This document shows, piece after piece, positions 23,258 to 36,024 of a DNA stretch of 64,000 nt; the stretch's first letter is position 1, and each line of letters opens with the position of its first letter. The notes under the pieces were generated by a model, which saw only the letters and a list, made by a program, of their open reading frames with translations, ran no database searches and was not told where the DNA came from. The DNA is from Acephala macrosclerotiorum (Eukaryota; Ascomycota; Leotiomycetes; Helotiales; Mollisiaceae), in assembly GCA_014904845.1 (NCBI GenBank), contig MU119415.1, positions 1 to 64,000 of the forward strand, read 5' to 3'. The translations under genes were made by a program, and so were the position numbers.

Positions 23258-24281
23258 GGTGTCTTGCTGTAGAAAGTAGATTGATTTCAAGAGATGTCTG
23301 AAGATTATTTGAAGTTTCGAAAGTCAAACTCGATATGATCAACGCCAATTACTCGCCGGATCCTGCTCTTATAATAGCTGCTCAAAGCTCTGACTTCGAC
23401 GAAATATGCCCCGCAAGCTCCAGGCCCATCCAGCCGAAATCGGGTACTCTCTAAAAAAGTATGCCAAGTCTGTCATGCTCAAGCTTCACTCTTGACAACC
23501 AAGCATAGCCCAATCACTAGTGGGAATCTTGTGGTCATCCACCCCATGGCAGATCAGTGCATAAAGCCGAGAATTGGTCACTACGAACGAGGAGTTGCCA
23601 ACAGATCCAAAAGGAATAATGACCAATCTGATACCAATCAGGGGCTCATGATTGTAGGAAGACACGATAACGACTGCATCTGCAAGTGCCGTGGAGACTT
23701 GGCTCATGCAATCATTCCATAGCCACATAGCTCCAAGCATAGCTCTGCATACACGACCATTTAGAGCATTATTAGCATTATTGCCGAGTTCTAGAAGCAG
23801 AACTCTCGGCAGGTATTCAGTCTTGCGCATCCTATTAGCTGAATAGCCCCACCTGTTCTCACTAATGGATGCGGACTCGACCCAATTGAGAAAACGGGAG
23901 ACAAACGGCTTGTCGCTAAAAAATACCCTAACCGTGGCGCTCCAGCCAAACAGTAATACCCCCTTTTAATTCGCTTAACAGCTGCCCCGCCCCCTGAAGC
24001 TAACCCCACTTTCGAATGCAACTTATATACCTCAGCAAAGGCTGAGCACGCCCAATTGCGCCCCCGGGGACTGTTTCGGTCAGATTGACCAAGCCATCTC
24101 TGATAAACGGATTCCCTAGTCCATGATCTCGAACATTAAAAAGTGGGGTTATGGACTGACATGTGCATGCGTTGTCTTCTTTTCCTGATCGAGAAGTGGT
24201 TGCATGCAATCTTGCTGCTCGATCATTCCTCTCCAACATCTTGATCTTGCTTCTTGGTTCCTCGAAACACAAACTGCCAAC
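23258..24281. promoter_or_regulatory. Divergent intergenic region between two oxygenase genes
   Basis: 1,024 bases separate the two start codons of the head-to-head dioxygenase and monooxygenase genes and must hold both promoters. A minus-strand frame at 23486-23830 (114 residues) has no recognisable domain. I cannot point to a defined operator. Confidence 0.45.
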
Positions 24282-25841
24282 ATGGGAAGTATAGAGATCG
24301 AATCAAGTCCACTTCAGGTAGCCATTGTTGGCACCGGGATTGCCGGTCTCACCGCAGCAATCGCACTTCGAAAGCATCCTCACATAAATGTAGTGCTATA
24401 TGAGAAGGCCACCGAATTGAAAGAGATTGGCGCGAGTATAACCTTAGGCCCCAATGGCTTGAGAACGTTACAGCGATTGGGAGTAGAGGATTGCATTAGC
24501 GATCAAGTGGGCTATCGTGGGCCGAATCCCATATCCAGGTTTTATCGGCATTGGAAGACGAACGAAATTATTGGGGAGGACTACTATGAAAATGTGAATG
24601 AGCATTTACATTATACTGCGCGGTTCCATCGAGGGTAAGCTACTCCTTTCTTTGTGTCTTCTTTTCGATTTGCTGTGAATGGGCTTCCGCACGGGCATCG
24701 TCTTCTTTTTGAGGAAAAAAAAAAAAAACCTCCCCCAATGCTAATTCGTTATAGACATCTTCAACAAGCATTGTTGAAGCATATTCCACGTGATACCATA
24801 CATCTCAAGAAGAAGTTGGTGTCTGCAACAGCGAACTCTCGAGATGGTGTCACAATGCATTTTCAGGACGGTAGTACTGCAACTGCAGACGTCCTGATTG
24901 GAGCTGATGGGATAAACTCTGTAGGTCCATCTTTGATGTTCCAATATGAAGTCTTTGAATCTCACAGCGAACAAGACGCTAACGGCAAATTTACAGGGCG
25001 TCAGAACAGCTTTTGTTTCGGGGTTTGAACTCGAATGGAGTGGCCATACTGCCTTCCGCGGTATATTTGACGCCAAGCTCGTCGACTCCATTGAAGGTGT
25101 CCCACTTGACTCAACTCACTGGTGGGGTCTAGATACCAATTTCTTTGCAACGCGTCTAGCCAAAGGTCTTTTCACAGTCCAAGGAGGAATCTACGCGGAC
25201 CCTCAAGATCCAGTCGCAATCGCAAAATTCAGAGACGGAGGTAGCTGGGACAAACAAGCGGATATTCAGCTCTTGAGGGAGAAATATATTGTTAGTAATT
25301 GTGAATCCGACTGCGCAATCAGAACGCTACTAACAAGTACTTCCAGGAATGGAATTCCGTCGTCAAAGCACTTGCGAATAAGTGCCCGGATATTCGGTAT
25401 TATCCTAATTACTTCTGCGGCTCCTCCCTACCGACCTGGATCTTTGGGGATCGCGTCACTTTGATCGGCGACGCGGCCCATGCTCACGGCGGTGCTTTTG
25501 CAACAGGTGGCTCTCTCGCTATAGACGATGCCTACGCCTTGTATCTTGCTATCTTGTCCGTCTTCCCAGAAACAACATCGCAGAAACCTTCCTCTGCAGA
25601 GATTCTGAAAGCGCTGAGGTTGTATGAAGATACGAGGAGACCACATGCTGTACGATTGTTAAAGGTCGTGCACGAGAATAATGCGATGAAGACGAAGAAG
25701 ATATTGGCGGAGACTCAGGAGACCGATGAGGAGTTAAGGGCAAGGGCTAAGAGGGGGTCGGGTACGACTTGGTTGCATGAGCATGACGTTTTGAAGAGTT
25801 TTGAGGAAGCCCTGGCAGCTTCATCGAAAGCTGATGCCTGA
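24282..25841 (+). CDS. FAD-dependent aromatic hydroxylase (salicylate-hydroxylase-like)
   Basis: Class A flavoprotein monooxygenase using NAD(P)H and O2 to hydroxylate an aromatic ring. Four exons with introns near 24635-24754, 24920-24998 and 25293-25346. The Rossmann motif VGTGIAGLTAAIALRK lies at residues 16-31, followed by the acidic end VVLYEK, the DG motif LIGADGINS, and the second FAD motif RVTLIGDAAHAHGGAF. Intron 1 contains a run of 13 A. The frame is intact to TGA 25839-25841, about 440 residues, typical for the family. ATG 24282 (MGSIEIESS) is favoured over an upstream frame opening. It is divergent from the 2-oxoglutarate dioxygenase. Confidence 0.9.
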
Positions 25842-26009
25842 GATGACTTTCGATCCTAAGGTTCGGTGGTCAGTGAGGTTCGCAGATTTCATAAACGTAT
25901 GAGACAAAGGAGACTCACTGACATGTCATTGGATACCATTGGCTGTATAGAAATGGAGAGAGGGTATTGTTTGAGTCTAAGACAGATCAAAAGTATCGCC
26001 ATAGCGCAG

Positions 26010-26394
26010 TGTTAGAAGGTAGAATAGAGCATACATTATGTGTGTCTATCTAAGGAAGGGAGCTCCGCTCCCTTACGAGCTGGGCTTCACGGGTCTGTGC
26101 GCTCAGGGTATTTTCGAAGAAAATAGGGAATAAAATCTCGAATTATAGACGGTTAAGGGATTGAAAACGCAATTCAACTAAAATGAAGCCCAAAGCTGAG
26201 ATCTGAAGCAAATTGAAAAAGTGGTGCTTGTAAAGTTCTAAAATGATGATCGTGACTTTTAAAGTTTAAGGCAAAAAAGTGGCTCGCTAAAGGCGAAAAT
26301 ACGCCCTGTGGCGCACAGACCCGTGAAGCCCAGCTCGTTACATGCTCTGCATAAAGCAGGAGGCTGGGAGATGAGGCTGAACCTCATTCTAACA
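26010..26394 (-). mobile_element. Short solo LTR split by a nested MITE
   Basis: Read on the minus strand this is the same LTR as 5518-5634: TGTTAGAATGAGG ... CTACCTTCTAACA. Without the MITE and one copy of its target site it is 120 bp. The ends form an 8-bp inverted repeat TGTTAGAA/TTCTAACA. The hairpin arm AAGGGAGC/GCTCCCTT survives at 26056-26074, and the insertion lies at the outer edge of that hairpin. No 5-bp flanking duplication is evident (CGCAG against GACAG). Confidence 0.8.
26076..26337. mobile_element. 262-bp MITE with 27-bp perfect terminal inverted repeats
   Basis: Bases 26076-26102 and 26311-26337 are perfect reverse complements (27 bp, beginning CGAGCTGGGCTTCACG); similarity continues imperfectly into CAGGG...TATTTTCG. 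TTA lies on both sides (26073-26075 and 26338-26340). The empty site exists once in the LTR at 5570-5574, which proves the 3-bp duplication. A 3-bp TTA/TAA target is the habit of PIF/Harbinger elements, so this is probably a non-autonomous member. It has no coding capacity. Confidence 0.85.
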
Positions 26395-26777
26395 GACAGC
26401 ACTAGATTCGATTTGAATCGATTATTGATTGAGTTTATCGTAACATCTCTGCTGAGGAAAGGTCAAGTGAGCAAGGCAGGCGTCCTTTTTTCGACTCATC
26501 TTGACCTTTATACCACAACCAGCTCGTCGAAAGAACATCGAAGAAGTTTGCTCTTCCACCATGCTCTTTTCTTTTACTTTGATTTTATGCTTAGATGATT
26601 GTCTCACAATCTCACTGAGAATGCATATGCTCTATCCACATGCCCAGTGCTAGAGCCGAGGTTGGCCAGGCAGAAGAGGCTGGGTAAACTGGGCAAGACA
26701 CCATTGCCCTAGCACAAGGCTACGACTCCACTGAATGAGGGGCAGCCTCAAGTATACGGCACGTCCCTCTCCTCGCA

Positions 26778-29188
26778 ATGCCCTCAGCCATATACAATTG
26801 CAAAGACACCTCTTCTCCTTCCACAGACAGCATGACAGAGCTTTTGGATCTTGCGCCTGAGATTCTGGCACAGATCTTCCGAAGCATTGTCACCTACCCT
26901 CTACAAAGCGATGTAGTTCTCTATCGGCTGGAAATTACGTGTCGACTGCTATATCAAGTCACCGAACCTTTCTTGTACAAGAAGCTTGTGCAGCCGGGGA
27001 GCAAGCAGACACGCCAACTTTTGAGGATGATCCTCGAGAAGCCGGATTATGCGGCACGAGTGAAAGCTATCAGTCTATATCTGCGGAATGAGGACGACCA
27101 GTATTATGATCTCATCATTAACGAGACATAGAGAAGGGAATCGGATGAAGATCGCGACGATGAAACATCAGTGCGGCAAAATAAGAAGGGAGATGACCTG
27201 TTCGTGGGCGCCTACGAGGGACTCGGGATCATTGAGATACTAGAGTTGAGCTGCGAGAAATGGACCAGCGCCTTGAAAGAAGGGACAGAGGCAGCGATTG
27301 TTGCATTGCTCCTGCTATCCCTGCCCAATCTCAACGAAGTCAACATTATGATTGGCTCCCCACGACCACTCTTTCTTCTTCTCGCATGCGATCATTGCGG
27401 CATGTTCGCCGCAAAAAAAACGAGTTCACCTCCAACACGTGAAGGAAGTGACAATGAGTCTAGAGAGGTTTGAGGACTGCAACAGAACTGTTGGTATCAC
27501 CAGGGATACCCTATTACTAGTAATGGGCCAGAAACGAAGACATAAAGTAATCCTAGCTGTATTCGTTGAGTTGTAGTTCTCAAAACTAAAAAGTGCGCAA
27601 GAGTTGAGGGATATAACCTCAGCTCTAGCGCAGCGGGCTAGTCCCAATGCAGCCTAGTGCTACACGTGACTAGGGTTCCAACAGGAACCAAAGAGATTGT
27701 TCCGATCTTTTACTTGCCATCCCTGAGCACACTGTCCGTCTCTCAAGGAAAGCTCGATCCCTTCGAGTTCGAGCCGCTTCTGTCGTCGTGTCCTGTGGAA
27801 ATTATAGAGTTTAAAGACAGTGGTGTTACAAGCGATGCTACTACAACAGTGTTTTCCGTAGCGAAGGAACTGAAGCATATCTCTTTCGAGCCTGGAAATC
27901 CCAAGTGAACGTTTAATCAATTCTGTTTGGAGAAAACCTGCTGATAAGAGACATGCAGATGTAGGAATGGAAGATCATATAGCATTGCCTCAATTGGCCA
28001 TCTCGTATCAACAACTCTAGAGTCTCTCGAGCTCTCAGAAATTTACCGTGATGAATCGAACCTGGAGTCTCTTCCTCATTAGACGATTTTCTAAAACTGA
28101 AGAAGGTTTCCATGCAATTGGCTTATATTATGTCGAGCGAGAATGAGCTTTGGAGAGTGATATCTTATCAATTGAAGAGCTGCACCTGAGCACGGGCGAA
28201 TATGATTCTCTTTTTAGAGATAATATAGTACGGAAGGAGGAAAAGTTTCTTGTTAGTTGAGATCTCGTAATTAGGTGGCATTGGCGGCCAATGTACTGAA
28301 ACATCGTTCGATATTGAAATGAAGCCTCACGTTTAATCGAGCATCGGCTTATATGGGCGGTCTAAGCCGGTTTAAATGTACTTGTAAATTTACTTTATTA
28401 AAAGAACATTTCCACTTAATTAAACGAGCAAATTAAATATTACAATACTATATTTTTTGCTTTTTTAATTAATATTTCCGAAGTTAAAAAAAGTTGTTTT
28501 AAAAAATAATAATATTAAATTTATATGATTTTTATTATTATTAATTAAAAAATAAATATATAAAAACAAATTATTATATATTTAATAAAATATAAAAAAT
28601 TATAAATTTATTAATATAAATTAATAAATTATATTTTTATTATTGAAATGAATTTTTTATAAATAAAATAAATAAAATAAATAAAATAAATAAAATAAAT
28701 AAAATAAATAAAATAAATAAAATAAATAAAATAAATAAAATAAATAAAATAAANNNNNNNNNNAAATAAAATAAATAAAATAAATAAAATAAATAAAATA
28801 AATAAAATAAATAAAATAAATAAAATAAATAAAATAAATAAAATAAATAATAATTATAAAAAATTTTAATTTTTAAAAATACTTTTTTTACGTTTTTAAA
28901 CTTTTAAAAATTTCAACGTTCATCTCTTCGAGTCCCTTCCAAGTCTCATGGCAACCTACGCAAGCAAACTCCATTTCACGATGTCCGGATTCGACTCATT
29001 TCGATTGGTTCAGTGCATATATCAAATATGCCGATTCCACAAAGAGCCCGCCGCCCTTTCAAAACCCGCTAGCGAAAGTGCTGTCGAACTTCGCTAAGGC
29101 TCTAGACGACTACGAGGACCAAGTCGAATACAAATCTATGTTCGAAACCAACAGAGTGCCAATCCCATACATCAAATCTTCAACATGA
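26778..29188 (+). pseudogene. F-box protein pseudogene, interrupted by AT-rich DNA
   Basis: F-box proteins recruit substrates to SCF ubiquitin ligases. From ATG 26778 the reading contains an F-box (LLDLAPEILAQIFRSIVT ... LEITCRLLYQVTEPFLYKKL). An in-frame TAG at 27129-27131 precedes continued reading in the same frame (QNKKGDDLFVGAYEGLG, LLLLSLPNLNEVNIMI) to 27471. After a scrambled 180 bp the same frame returns (EIVPIFYLPSLSTLSVS) to 27908, and leucine-rich pieces (TTLESLELSEIY) lie near 28010-28060. After a 500-bp AT-rich block a likely C-terminal segment is readable (DWFSAYIKYADSTKSPPP to TGA 29186-29188). That the last piece belongs to the same gene is inference. Confidence 0.7.
28390..28920. 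repeat. AT-rich block with 9-bp microsatellite and assembly gap
   Basis: Almost pure A+T sequence. Bases about 28660-28848 are a near-perfect tandem array of AAATAAAAT (9 bp), broken by ten N at 28754-28763, which marks an unresolved array length. Flanking sequence is AT-biased in both strands, as seen in RIP-mutated repeats, but no coding remnant can be read. It lies inside the F-box pseudogene. Confidence 0.85.
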
Positions 29189-29502
29189 ACTTAAATAAAA
29201 GCTAGAAGTGCAGAGTGTTTGTAATGGACATTTCAAGTCCGTTTTGGACCATCACCCTCGAACCCGCCGCGCTGCCACCAACTTTGCGTTCGATCGCCAG
29301 TCTCTCCTGGTTTCCCCGGCTTATAGCTTAATGTAGAATTGATAAAGAATCTTGAATTTTGCTTTGTTTTACGTGCGCGCGTTTGGGGTAATTCGAATTT
29401 GGCAAGTGAAGCGGCCTTAGCAACCGTGCAAGCGAGACGCACATTTATGCAATATCTCTCTTTGACTGTGACCAATACTTCTGAAGTCTACGTACTCCGA
29501 AC

Positions 29503-30912
<1,410 letters not shown>

Positions 30913-32408
30913 TGTGATAGATTCTGAGCGTGAAATGGAGGGACATCGAGGGGCAACTATGAAGCTTTAAATGCGTCTGTTCCTAGGCAAATAATTCTTA
31001 ACTCAAACGTCACTGCATTTCTAAGATTTCCAGGGTCCATCTCGGCGGTATGCGACAACTTCCGCGGAATCAACGAATCACCACTTGGATAGGACACTAT
31101 TTTCGGGCTTGTGGAATGGCAGATGAAGAAGTTTGCCTGAGCTTTGAACTAACGTCATGTTGTAATGAAATAGCCAATGATAATTGATCGCAAAAGGTCC
31201 CCTTAAAGCCGAGACTGCTGGATGTTGCACTACTGAGTAGATTGAGACTACCGGGCTACCGGTAGCTGACAAACTGCACCAGCACGTGACGTTTAAAAGA
31301 GGGGAAATTCCTTCACTCATTGAAGAGTCTATGAAACTATCTTGTATCATGGAAAGGTAGAGAGTTGGTGAACAAGAGATAAATGTGGTTTGTGACGAAA
31401 CATGAAAAGAGAAGACAACTTCAACTCTGGCAACTTGGGACATCACAATGTGAAGTCTCTTCTTATCCACTCGCACGATGTACTCTAACATCAGAAGCGA
31501 AAATTTCCTTATTGACTTCTTACATTGTAAAGCAAAAGAAAAACGGAAAAGAAAAAGAAGTTTGGACAATTGCGCAACTTTTAGTATCAGCGCGACCAGA
31601 GAGAAACAACAGGATCTTGACTTGAAGGACCGGCCTCTCAGTCGGAGAAAAAAACGTCTGATATTTGACCCGTGCGCAAATCTAACAACTCTGAGAATTC
31701 AACCAGAACGAACTAATAAAAAAAAGCTATTTTCTTTTTATAGTCAAGTAGAATGGCTTCTTAAGAAGTGTTCTTGGAGACGGCTTAGACTTTGGAATAT
31801 TTGCGGTTCAAGTATCATACATTTAGTGGGTGACTTTTGGTGTTCTCGCTAGGCGAATATCCGACTTTTTTTTCTCCATCTGAGAGCCGGCTGCAGCTCG
31901 GACATTTGCAAGATCAAGATATTGCGACATTTTCAAAGCAATTCTTCCAACTTGTTCGAGCACAGATGCGTCATTCAAGTCTGATACACGATTATATATG
32001 AGTTCCCGGTCTTTTCAGACCGGGAAGATGGAGAAAAGCTGGACCCTTCGGGAAGTGCCTATGCTTAGAAATCATGCTTGCACGTGATGACAACATCTTC
32101 AAAGCACTGTCAGCAGCAGGTAATCATTTCGGAGAGCGAAAACAAGAGAAACATGCTTTGAGCATCAATTGAGATAAATTTGCTATTGAATAATATTTTG
32201 CACCAAGTCAAGAATATCGTTCCGCATTTGATTGTGGAAAACAACTTCTGTGACTACAACCGACCTCGGCCTCAAATAACCTCGAAATACCTCCCACCTT
32301 CAACCACCAATATTCCATTGTCTACCCACTCCACGAATTGCTCCTCCACATGTCGCTATCACGAATAATATCTCTCTCATAGCATATCACTTACATCCTC
32401 TGCTCAAA
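30913..32408. other. Intergenic with one strong hairpin
   Basis: No recognisable gene; frames at 31078-31569 and 31478-31852 look fortuitous. A perfect 10-bp hairpin (32003-32012 with 32017-32026, loop TTTC) sits after a TATA-like ATATATG, about 380 bp before the RIB1 start. Confidence 0.45.
32003..32026. promoter_or_regulatory. Perfect 10-bp hairpin upstream of RIB1
   Basis: TTCCCGGTCT and AGACCGGGAA are exact reverse complements around a 4-base loop. The position suggests either an operator or part of the transcript leader of RIB1, or a leftover of a hairpin-bearing mobile element like the LTRs of this window. No function can be assigned. Confidence 0.5.
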
Positions 32409-33670
32409 ATGCCTACCTTCGACAACGCCTCGTCGCTGACCCCTCTCTCGAACCCCGCCTATCCTCCCGAAGACGACGACACCGTCCCTCAACTCCCTCC
32501 CTTCTACTCTCCGCGACCTATACCCGTCTCGCGCGCCATATCAGAATTAGATCTCAACTCTCTACACATCACACACCCAGCATTTGGACAAGAACTCGAA
32601 TCCGCGCAGGAAAACCCCCAAGATTCCGACCATGAGTCCTCGCTGCAGTCTGACCAGGAATTACCCGGCTTGGTATCACCGCAGATAACACCTCCCTCTA
32701 CACCAGGGACAGGCACCCAAACTCCCTCCCATCCGCATCGACATGTCCCGAAATCCGTACCGGTGGATAGCACTGCTCCCAATGGCGGATGCGGGAATAA
32801 GAAACCGCAACTTCTCCCAAAGTTACCGGATGTGAATTGCGTCGTACGAGCGCGGATACCGACAACAATCGGAGGCAGCGGGACAGAGATGTTCCTACAT
32901 CTTTACCAAAACAGTGAGGACAATAAAGAGCATCTTGCTATTGTGTTCGGGAACTCGATACGCTCGAAGAGTTTGGATAGAGTGAGGGAAGGAGAGACAG
33001 AGATGGATAGGTTGATTAGAGGAGCATATACTGGACGATTATACCCTGGACGGACGAGCTCGAGAGCTACGGATGGGAAGGCAAATGGAGAGATCGCTGA
33101 AGAGGAGAAAGAGCCGCCGTTGGTGAGGATACATTCGGAATGTTACACGGGAGAAACAGTCTGGTCTGCACGCTGTGATTGTGGAGAACAACTTGATGAA
33201 GCTGCACGTTTGATGTCGCTACCCGGATCTGGAGGCGGAGTCATCATCTATTTACGACAAGAAGGTCGTGGAATTGGTTTGGGAGAAAAGTTAAAAGCGT
33301 ACAATCTTCAAGATCTAGGGAATGATACTGTGGAGGCCAACCTGCTACTAAGACATCCGGCAGATGCGAGGACTTATGGGTTAGCGACTGCGATGTTGGT
33401 GGATTTAGGGATGAAAGATATTAGACTTTTGACGAACAATCCGGATAAAGTGCGAGCGGTAGAGGGGCCGAATAGAGAGATTGTGGTTAAGGAGAGGGTG
33501 GCTATGATTCCGCTCGCTTGGAGGGGAGCGAAGGGCATCAGGAGTGCGGAAGTTGGGGGGTATTTGAAAACCAAGGTATGTTTTCCTCTGATGTTTGGCT
33601 GGAGATGTGAACTGACTTTTGGCAGATCGAGAAAATGGGACATATGCTGCAGATGAATGAGGGGTCCTGA
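32409..33670 (+). CDS. RIB1: GTP cyclohydrolase II
   Basis: First enzyme of riboflavin synthesis, opening the imidazole ring of GTP and releasing formate and pyrophosphate. Two exons: a long one and a 14-codon tail ([14 protein letters not shown]) after an intron at about 33574-33625; about 403 residues. The first 135 residues are a low-complexity Pro/Ser-rich extension usual in fungal RIB1. The catalytic core holds the zinc cysteines in [20 protein letters not shown] and the signature [20 protein letters not shown] followed by [13 protein letters not shown] 32409 lies just after a long pyrimidine-rich leader. Frame intact. The next gene, a permease, converges from the other strand. Confidence 0.95.
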
Positions 33671-34165
33671 ATCTTCACACCTAGGACGAATATTGGAAAA
33701 CTACAAGATACTAGCTCTGCACAAATGGAGAGATGATGCGGTACGAACATATCAACACGAGAACGAAGATCTACGATCAAGACGCTTCTGAAGCCGACAC
33801 GGAGTTTGGAGGCACATATCTGCATTTACCCGGGGGGGACTTCAAAAGAGTTGGGATGAAAGATGAGATGAAAGAAGGCTTTGTTGGATATTCTGTCTAG
33901 GATAGTGGCTCGGCTAGAAGAGCATGCTCGTGCATCGATATACCGGCCAAAATGTACAGATCTTGCATACCATTTTCTCCATGTCCTTCGATTCTGTGCA
34001 CATTGGAATCATCATGGGTAATTATCACCCAAATGGGCAGAAGGCAAAGAGTCAGAAGAGGAAAAAGTTTCCCCAAATCTATTCCAATCTATCCAACATC
34101 CACCAATGGGTATCTATCTACTCTCACACACTTTCCACCCTCATTCCCTCTTCCCCCCTCCAAAC
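33671..34165. other. Convergent intergenic region
   Basis: Shared 3' flank of RIB1 and the amino-acid permease. No gene recognised. Confidence 0.5.
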
Positions 34166-36024
34166 TCATTCCTTATTCCCCTCCTTCTCATGCAACTGCT
34201 GCTCAACCCTCTCCAACGCACCCGGCTCCATCAAATCAACTCCCCCACCTAATGCCTCCACTTCCTCAACCTCCCTCCTCGGTCCCACGAACCATTTCCT
34301 CGCCGTAATCAACCACACCGCATTCGAGAAGATCGCAATAATGCCAACTGCTACCACAGTATAGTTCACCGTCTGGCTCGTCACCGGATTCGTAGTTGGC
34401 AGGCAGAAAATGATAGTAATGAAACAAATCCAGCCCACACCAACAAGCGCAACCGGTCTCGATAGAGCACGGAGATTGAAAGGACCTTTACGGGCGTTGA
34501 ATTCTCCTGCGTAGATCATGCCGATGAGAATAGGGATACCGTAGGAGATGTAAAGACCGATTGTCGCGATCGAGGTAGCGGCTGCAAAGGCGACGGAGGA
34601 GCCGAGTGAGGGGAGAGCGAGGCAGAAGGATAGGAAGGCGGCGAGCCAGACGGTGCGGATGGGGGAGCGGAAGCGGTCGTCTACTTTGTGGAAGAAGTGT
34701 GGCTAGAGATATCTGTTAGCATTCCCTCCATCTAGGGTAGGGAAGGGCGACCAGGATCGGGAAGAGAAGGAGACTTACAATACCACCATCTCTAGCAAAA
34801 GCAAACATCATCCTCGAATTACTAGTCATAGAAAACAACCCACAATGCCAAACACAAATCATAACCAAACACATCAAAACCACCGCCCCATCATCCCCAA
34901 AAATATCCACGAAAATCTGCAGTACCGGCTGACCGTACGAACTCGCAACCGTATTATCGAAATTCTGAATCGAGAACAAGAAGCTCAAGATTACGAAGAA
35001 TCCGAACAGAGATGAGAAGCCAACTGAGGAAATGACGCCTATGGGAGCTGACCAGGACGCTTTACGTGTTTCTTCGGAGAGATGGGCGGAGGCGTCGAAG
35101 CCGGTGAGTGTGTATTGAGACATCAAGGCTCCGCAGCAGGCGAGGTAGGCGGGGGAGGCTCGTACCGACCATCCTGGGTCTCCTGTTCCGTCGTAGAAGG
35201 TTGCGAAGACGAATTTGGCGGATTGGTGAGTAGGGGCTTTGGCTAGGACAGCGATGGCGATTGATGTTACTCCCAAGGAGTGAAGAGCGATGGAGGTATT
35301 GTTTAGGTAGCGGAGGATGTGGACGCCGAAGGTGTTGACGGTGCCGTGGGAGATGAGGATGGCGGCGTAGATTCCTATTGTTTTGCCGGCGGTGGGTACG
35401 TATGAGGACTTGACTGTGGCAGTGGTGGAGATGAGGCCTGCAAGACCGAAAGAGATACCGGTCGTTACGGCGACTTGGCCGAGGAAGTTGAACCTTTCAC
35501 ATTGTTAGCTATTGAGCAGGCTAGAGAAGGGAGAGAGGCGTACCAGCCAGTGATCCAAGAAGCATAAGCAGAGTGCTTGGGTGGTGCTAGGATAGCTGCC
35601 CAGTAGTAAGGTCCTCCAGCAGTTGGGATGGCAGAGACGATTTCAGCCATTCCCAATGCAATGATCAAGGTGAAGACTGATACTACAATCCACCCCACAC
35701 TCATGACTTTGTCTTATCAGCTTGTTGTCTCCGAGTTTCCGGTACAAAACATACCTCCAGGACCTCCAGTAATGAGACCATATTCGAAGAGAGTCGTGAT
35801 ACCAGTGATGACTGACTGCGCATTGGATCAGTAGAGTTTCAAACCAAAAGAAGGGAGAATTAGAAACATACGATAATAGAAAACGAGATCCCAAAATTGT
35901 GCATCAATCCCCAATCACGTCTCAACTCCTGCTTATATCCCAACTCAGCCAACAACTCCTCATCCCTCTCCTCCACTGTCGAGTTATGCCTTCCAAGTCC
36001 ATTCTCAGCTCCTACTTCCGCCAT
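34166..36024 (-). CDS. Amino-acid/GABA permease (APC superfamily)
   Basis: Plasma-membrane transporter with about 12 helices of the yeast amino-acid/choline (ACT) family, near GABA permeases. ATG 36024 starts an acidic cytosolic N-terminus (GYKQELRRDWGLMHNFGISFS), then come MSVGWIVVS, the signature AEIVSAIPTAGGPYYWAA, GFDASAHLSEETRKA, and a hydrophobic tail ending EKEGNKE. About six introns of 45-80 bp split it (for example near 35850, 35720, 35510 and 34750). All exons read cleanly; length is about 530, normal for the family. A nitrogen regulator of TamA type on the same chromosome end would be a natural controller, but that is inference. Confidence 0.88.

Noticed and set aside
26005..26399. 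Target-site duplication for the LTR at 26010-26394
   Set aside because: CGCAG and GACAG share only three bases; not claimed.
27610..27680. tRNA-like A box (TAGCGCAGCGGG) followed by a B-box-like GGTTCCAAC
   Set aside because: No D-stem or acceptor stem can be formed and the B box is imperfect; downstream sequence is F-box coding remnant. Neither a tRNA nor a clear SINE.
28660..28848. Regular repeats that might suggest a CRISPR-like array
   Set aside because: A plain 9-bp microsatellite without spacers in a eukaryotic chromosome.
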